Assembly: GCF_032854445.1 (NCBI RefSeq)
Contig: NC_088301.1
Coordinates: 26,522,402 to 26,586,401, forward strand
Direction: 5' to 3'
DNA from: Liolophura sinensis
Taxonomy: Eukaryota; Mollusca; Polyplacophora; Chitonida; Chitonidae
Length of the DNA stretch: 64,000 nt
Shown here: one piece after another, positions 30,901 through 36,900 of the stretch
Numbering within the stretch: the stretch's first letter is position 1
How the letters are laid out: each line of letters begins with the position of its first letter
Program-made: the position numbers and the translations under genes
Notes under the pieces: model-generated
What the model was told of the DNA's origin: nothing
Databases searched by the model: none
Seen by the model: only the letters and a program-made list of their open reading frames with translations

Positions 30901-33900
30901 ATTTATAGATACCCCACTTTCAGGTCATGAAGGTGTGATATGAAAGGAATATAAAGGTATTTGCACTTAATCTCTCCTTACTTCAAGAGCTTTTATGGCT
31001 TTTACCCAGGAGAAATATCTAAAATGGGGATTGAAAATTTCACCAGGGTCTTCTCAAGAAATGGCCATATATGTTTGAAGATCAAACCCTGACTCACAAT
31101 GCAGCAAGAACACCTTTTCACCAGCGCCACAATCAATTATAACTAAGCAAAGTTACTGAGTACAGTAAATAAAACTTGGGTTACAGAACACCATTAGGTG
31201 TGCTTGCTATTCTATACATGTACATGTTTGTATACATTTAAAATTGAAAATTATTTGAAAAATAGCTAACTGATGTTCAGTGTTCAACCAAAGGATGCTT
31301 CATAAACTGTTTAACTGCATATTTAAACAGATGATTACCCTAAATCCCCAACCTTTTCGCATATAAAAGAGCAACTTTCAGTGCAATTTATGCACATTTT
31401 TCTATCTGATTTTTTCAGTCAAAACTCCACTGGTTGGGTTGGCCAATTTCAGGGCTTCCCAAGAAGTATAATTTTATCAGTGTACACAGAATAATGCCTT
31501 CAGAAAATGCTTGAATAAACACCTTGCAAACATGCAAAAAAGCTGAAGAATTACAGTAACATTAACATGTATTAGCTCAGTATTTATGTATCAATCAAAT
31601 ACAATTTATTTACACTGTCCTTACTTACATGTAGAACTTAAGAAAACTCTCAAACGGAAAAAAAAACCCAGAAGTTTTAAGGTATCTGTTGGTGGATTTT
31701 TTAAAAAGACTTCTTGCAAGCGAGTAAACTACATACTAAAGACAATTTAGCCACATGTAATATAGCCGAGGGCTTCTTATCTTTAAAAGTGCATATTGTA
31801 CATGAATTGATCAGTGTAGCTCTAAAAACATGTACAGCACAAATATACCATACAACCACAGAGCCTAATATTTTCCATCCACCACACAGCATTTATATGT
31901 ACCTTAAATGACTTAAAATTTTGTCCATGACTGTTGCTCATTTTTCTGCTCAATATCAGGGGAAAATTTTATTGACTGTAGAAAGGTGCTTGACATTTGT
32001 TTGAAAGGTAGGGTGATATCGTACTGGGAAATGGTTCTGCACCAAACTTAATATTTTATGACATTTATTACCCTTTAAAAATAGGGGCCTCCATGGCTCA
32101 GTTGGTTAGCAAGCTAGCACAGCGTAATGACACAGGCATCTCTCACCAATGCTGTCGCTGTGAGTTCAAGTCCTGCTCATGCTGGCTTTCTCTCCAGCCA
32201 TATGTAGAAAGGTTTGCCAGCAACCTGCGGATGGTCGTGGGTTTCCCCCGGGCTCTGCTTGGTTTCCTCCCACCATAATGCCTGCCGCCATCGTATAAGT
32301 GAAATATTCTTGAGTACGGATTAAAACACCAATCAAATAAAATAAAACAAATAAACAATCCTTTAAAAATGCACTTTTTTGGTCTAAATCTTCAGTAATT
32401 TATACATGTATGTATCTTGTGAATAAGTGAATTTAAATCTCCAACTCTGTGACTTATTTCCAACTCTGGGGCCGATATCCCAAAGCCAGATTACAGCTCA
32501 AAATTAGTAATGTGATTTGAATGTTTAGTTTTAGACTTATAAAAGAAAAAATTGGGAACAATAAACAAGAATTATGTTAAGATAAATTTATAAAAAATTT
32601 GAAGCCCTGGGGCAATTAATCGAGGTCTTAATCGCTCTGTGGAATACATGTATAAGTCTTGACAAGAAGAAAGTCTTCTGCTCCTACATTCATGCACACT
32701 GCTTAAATGACAGACAGTGTGACAGAGTAAGTCTTATCTACTGAGCCTAGCCCTTCCTTTGACATATGCTGCATTTCTTTTGTGAATTTATTTCATTTTC
32801 TGATAAGACTTTCCATCTAACATTATTGACAGCATACTAAAGCAAAAAAAAAAAAAACTCTAGTTATTTAAAAACTTTTCTGATAAGCAATCTGTACATG
32901 TAGGTTAGTAGATGAAAAAGTGTTTCAAACCAAATGCACACATCTACAATGTACAAGGTGACTGAGCGAAATAGTGAAAGCCATGCAAAGATGGTGTTTA
33001 CATCAGAATGCAAAAGCTTAAATGTAAATGCAGCTCTAGAAATGTTTATTACCACCATGGCCTGGAAAACAGAAAGGGCTAATGGTACTGGAACATGTGC
33101 ATGTATTTAGACTCCCGGGCAGAATGTAAGAAATTGCATTATTATGTGAAGCCATCTCAATCTGACCACCTTATATCCAGCATTTTATATGTAACGTTGC
33201 TTCACACACAGAGAAAAATTTTAAATTTCCAGGCATTTTTTTAAAGGATTTCTGGGACCAAAAGTCACATTTCAGAGCAATGAAAAATGGCCTTAATTAA
33301 TTAAGCTGTCTCTCACATATACACAGCAATTTCAAAAATGTTGGAAAACAAATTTCTGTGAATAGAATGTCAGCATGCTATGCACAGCTTTTCAAGCTTT
33401 TAATTTAAAGTTACTTTAAATTCCATTTTCCTCTAGGTTTTCAAGGCTTTGCCCGAGTCCTGTGCAACATACCTAGCCTTAACATGTCCACACTAACATG
33501 GCACAATTGTGGTTTTACTCTGTCGCTTATTCTGTCATCAGTGTTGTTGAACCAGCTTCAGTATCTAGTTTTGCGTACAGAATCCTGATGGCTTGTGGCA
33601 GTAAAACATGGTTCATTGAATCAAGATTGAGAGATTGTTGATATACATACAATGTGGCTCTCAGAGCACCGCACCTAAATCTTTATTTTTCATCTCACAA
33701 TACGTCCACCACACTGACAATGTCCCTATTGAGATAAAGTAGGGAAAAGAGACAAATTCTATTTACTCTACTTCAAACTGGCCAGGGCAAACATATCACT
33801 ATGACAGGTCTACCCACATACACAAACTTTGGTGTTACATATCCTAGCTTGTCCCAAATGACTAGTGCCAGTACCCTTCTTATCCACCATATATCCAAAG

Positions 33901-36900
33901 GTGTATTTGCAGTTCGGATCTTAGCATACTATACATATTCAATAGTCTTCACACTTACACATGCACCTGTATCGTATTGTATCCAGACAGGACAAAGCAT
34001 ACACATATATGTTCATGATTAAAGGGGAGCCAGAATGAAAAAAATGTTGATTGTTTGGGGTAACAAGCTCAATTTATGAAATTTGTGTTATCTGCTGTAT
34101 TTTATTTTAATTTTTGAAGAATGGATTCTTCATATTTGAAATACAGGATGTATAATGGGTTTTAGATGAGGAAAAGTTCAAAATGATATACTGTGTTCAA
34201 TTTACATTTAAAGATAATACAGATTTACATTTTTACACTTGTAGAATAATATCCTAAAAGCTGCAAATTTTAAACAAAAACCAAAAAATGCTGATTTCAC
34301 ATACATCAAAACAAATGCTTTTAGGTGAAGTGGTTCAGTGAATATAATGTAAGGTTATCCTGAAAAAAAAACAACAAAAAAACAAATGGGGAACATTTCC
34401 TGCTCAAAGTGACTGGAGCCTGTGTAGTCTATTGTTCATTTCTGCCCTCGTGATGACACTCTGGGTGCAAAGTGGTAACATACAATATAGTCCTCATGCA
34501 TTACAAGAGATCAATGGTCAATCTGGATTGGCCCCGAGTCACCACTGCATGGGAAAAGCTATCTCAATGTGATAGTAACTACTGCAACTATTCCTTTATA
34601 CATACATATCTATGAGTACTGAGAATGGACCAGTGGTATAGAAAATCAGGGATTAGCCAAATTGGAATTTGCTTGCATACTATTCTTGTATACTTGGCAC
34701 AAGTCATGGCTAACAGCCTGTTTCCACTGCATGTATGGTGGTACTTCAGGTAAAAATCTTTATCCATGTCCTCCTTGCCCACAGTTTACAGACCCTTTGC
34801 ATAAGAGCAGTAGAAAAACCACAGGCTTTTGCTGACATATCTACATATTCAACTTCACACCAGCCATAAAGCTAAACACACAACATTAACCTGCATGTAT
34901 GCCTTGTAGTACATATATTTCATATTACCTCCTGCCCTCAATTCTATGGCAAATAACTCACAAGGTGCCCCAGCTGTTTTAATAATATGGTTAATGGTAA
35001 CCTTGTCACTTTCTGCATGTGACAAGCATTTCAGGGAACGAACCTGTATATAGTTAAACACCCAATATTCACACATCCTGTGGCTCTTATTAGGGCTTAT
35101 TTCCCCATAACATAACGACATGCCTACATTACTGATAGGTAAAGGTCATTTGGGGTTTGAGCTGGAAATGCATCTTGCATGAGGTCTATATAGTGCTACA
35201 TAATATGTACACATACACGTTCTCTCTATGAACCATAGTTGTTATGCATGTTTGCACATGTACACACATAAAAACTATGAAGTACCCAGCTATGAAGTTT
35301 TAGTGATACATTTACCGCTTAGAATAACTTATATCTTGACTGCCTCCTAGAAAGTCACCAGCTGTTTGAGAGACAGTCATTTCTGAAGTATACAGGCTTT
35401 TTCAGCTGCCACAAGTTGATTGATTGATTGACTGATTGGTGTTAATTGTCATACTTTTTCTTATTTACATGCATCTGACAAACCTGACTCTGTCAGATAT
35501 CTTATCTTTAACATGGATCATTCACTTAGTAACGAAGGGCCTCAATTATGTAAAATGCTACATACCGAATGTCTTGATTATATTGTAGTCCAATTACATT
35601 ATTCTTTTAATTATCCAATGTAGGCAAAATACATCAAAAATTAAATTCACTCTGCCTAGAATGGTTAACTACTCCCCGCTTTAAATAAGGCATTCTAAAG
35701 CTGTGAATTTTGTTTTTTTCCCCTTTATTATGTCACAATTGTATGTGCATATGTGCACATAAAATGCCTCTAGGCAGCACGCAAGAACTGCAGCCTCACA
35801 GCAGAAAACAATGTTAAACTGTGATTTTGACCTTTCTGTGTAGCTCCTGGGTAAGTCTCCCTCCAAAAAAAAAAACTCTTTTTTCTGTTTAAGGTTTAAT
35901 GTCAATTTCACATCACCACATAAGACAACATCTTGAAGAAGGAATATTTATGATGCTGCCTTGCTGGAATGCTATGCCAAAGACACCAAACTTGACACTT
36001 GGCTCAATGGCACTATTCTGACAACAGGTTGATTAGTATTTGGCCTGTTCCATTATGCTGAGGGAGGAAAGAACAAATATTATTCATCTTCAAGTCTTCA
36101 GCCAGACTATATAAAGAGGGAACTGAATGGCAGTTTATCATGTTCTGTTCCAGGGTCAAAACAAATGTCCACAGAAGGTATGTGTTGTAACAGTCAGCCT
36201 TGGCATTTCACTCTGAGCCACATTTGCATTTCAAGTTGCATGCTACAACGGCTTATACACTGGCCAAAAACAGAGCTGACGTTTTCATGTAGATGTATTA
36301 GCACCCAGTAGACTTTGAATTTCGAGGATGAACCTGTTTTTTACACAGTACAGCTAATAAAACAGCAACATTTCAAAGTAATGCTTCATACTTGGTATTT
36401 TACTTTCCTCTATTTTTGGGCCAAACATTAGTGTGGATAGAAATATGACTTGCAAAGTAGAGTTTCAATAAAACATATATTATATGTAGTAAGCACATTA
36501 CTAGTTGTCCAGAAGCTTGACCAGATTGACATGTAGGGAGAAGTACACACAACGTCCACTGCTTCCAAGCTAGCATTCTTACTGGCTGTTGGAAACATAT
36601 AATTCGATGGTTTATAAAAGCACATGTTGGGATGTCAAAACGAGACCAAATAAAAAAAAAACACTGTGGGGGAAGACGTCAAACAGAAGGTTTGCTGTTT
36701 ATCTTTGGGTTTCGATCAAACAATATGTGGGTTTTAGTAAGAACACATTTAGGAACATTCAGAATATAATTTCAATGATGCCCTGCTAGCACTTCAGTGC
36801 AATCTCACCTCTAAGCATAGTGAGCTGGCTGCTCTAGAATGTTGCTATTTCACACACACATGTATGTACATTGCATCTGTCATTACACCCAAATCTGCAT

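Noticed and set aside
32083-32170. tRNA gene in the SINE heads (also at 4.9, 7.9, 15.6, 19.7, 40.8 kb)
   Set aside because: Box A and box B are visible, but no acceptor-stem pairing of a functional tRNA; followed directly by SINE body.
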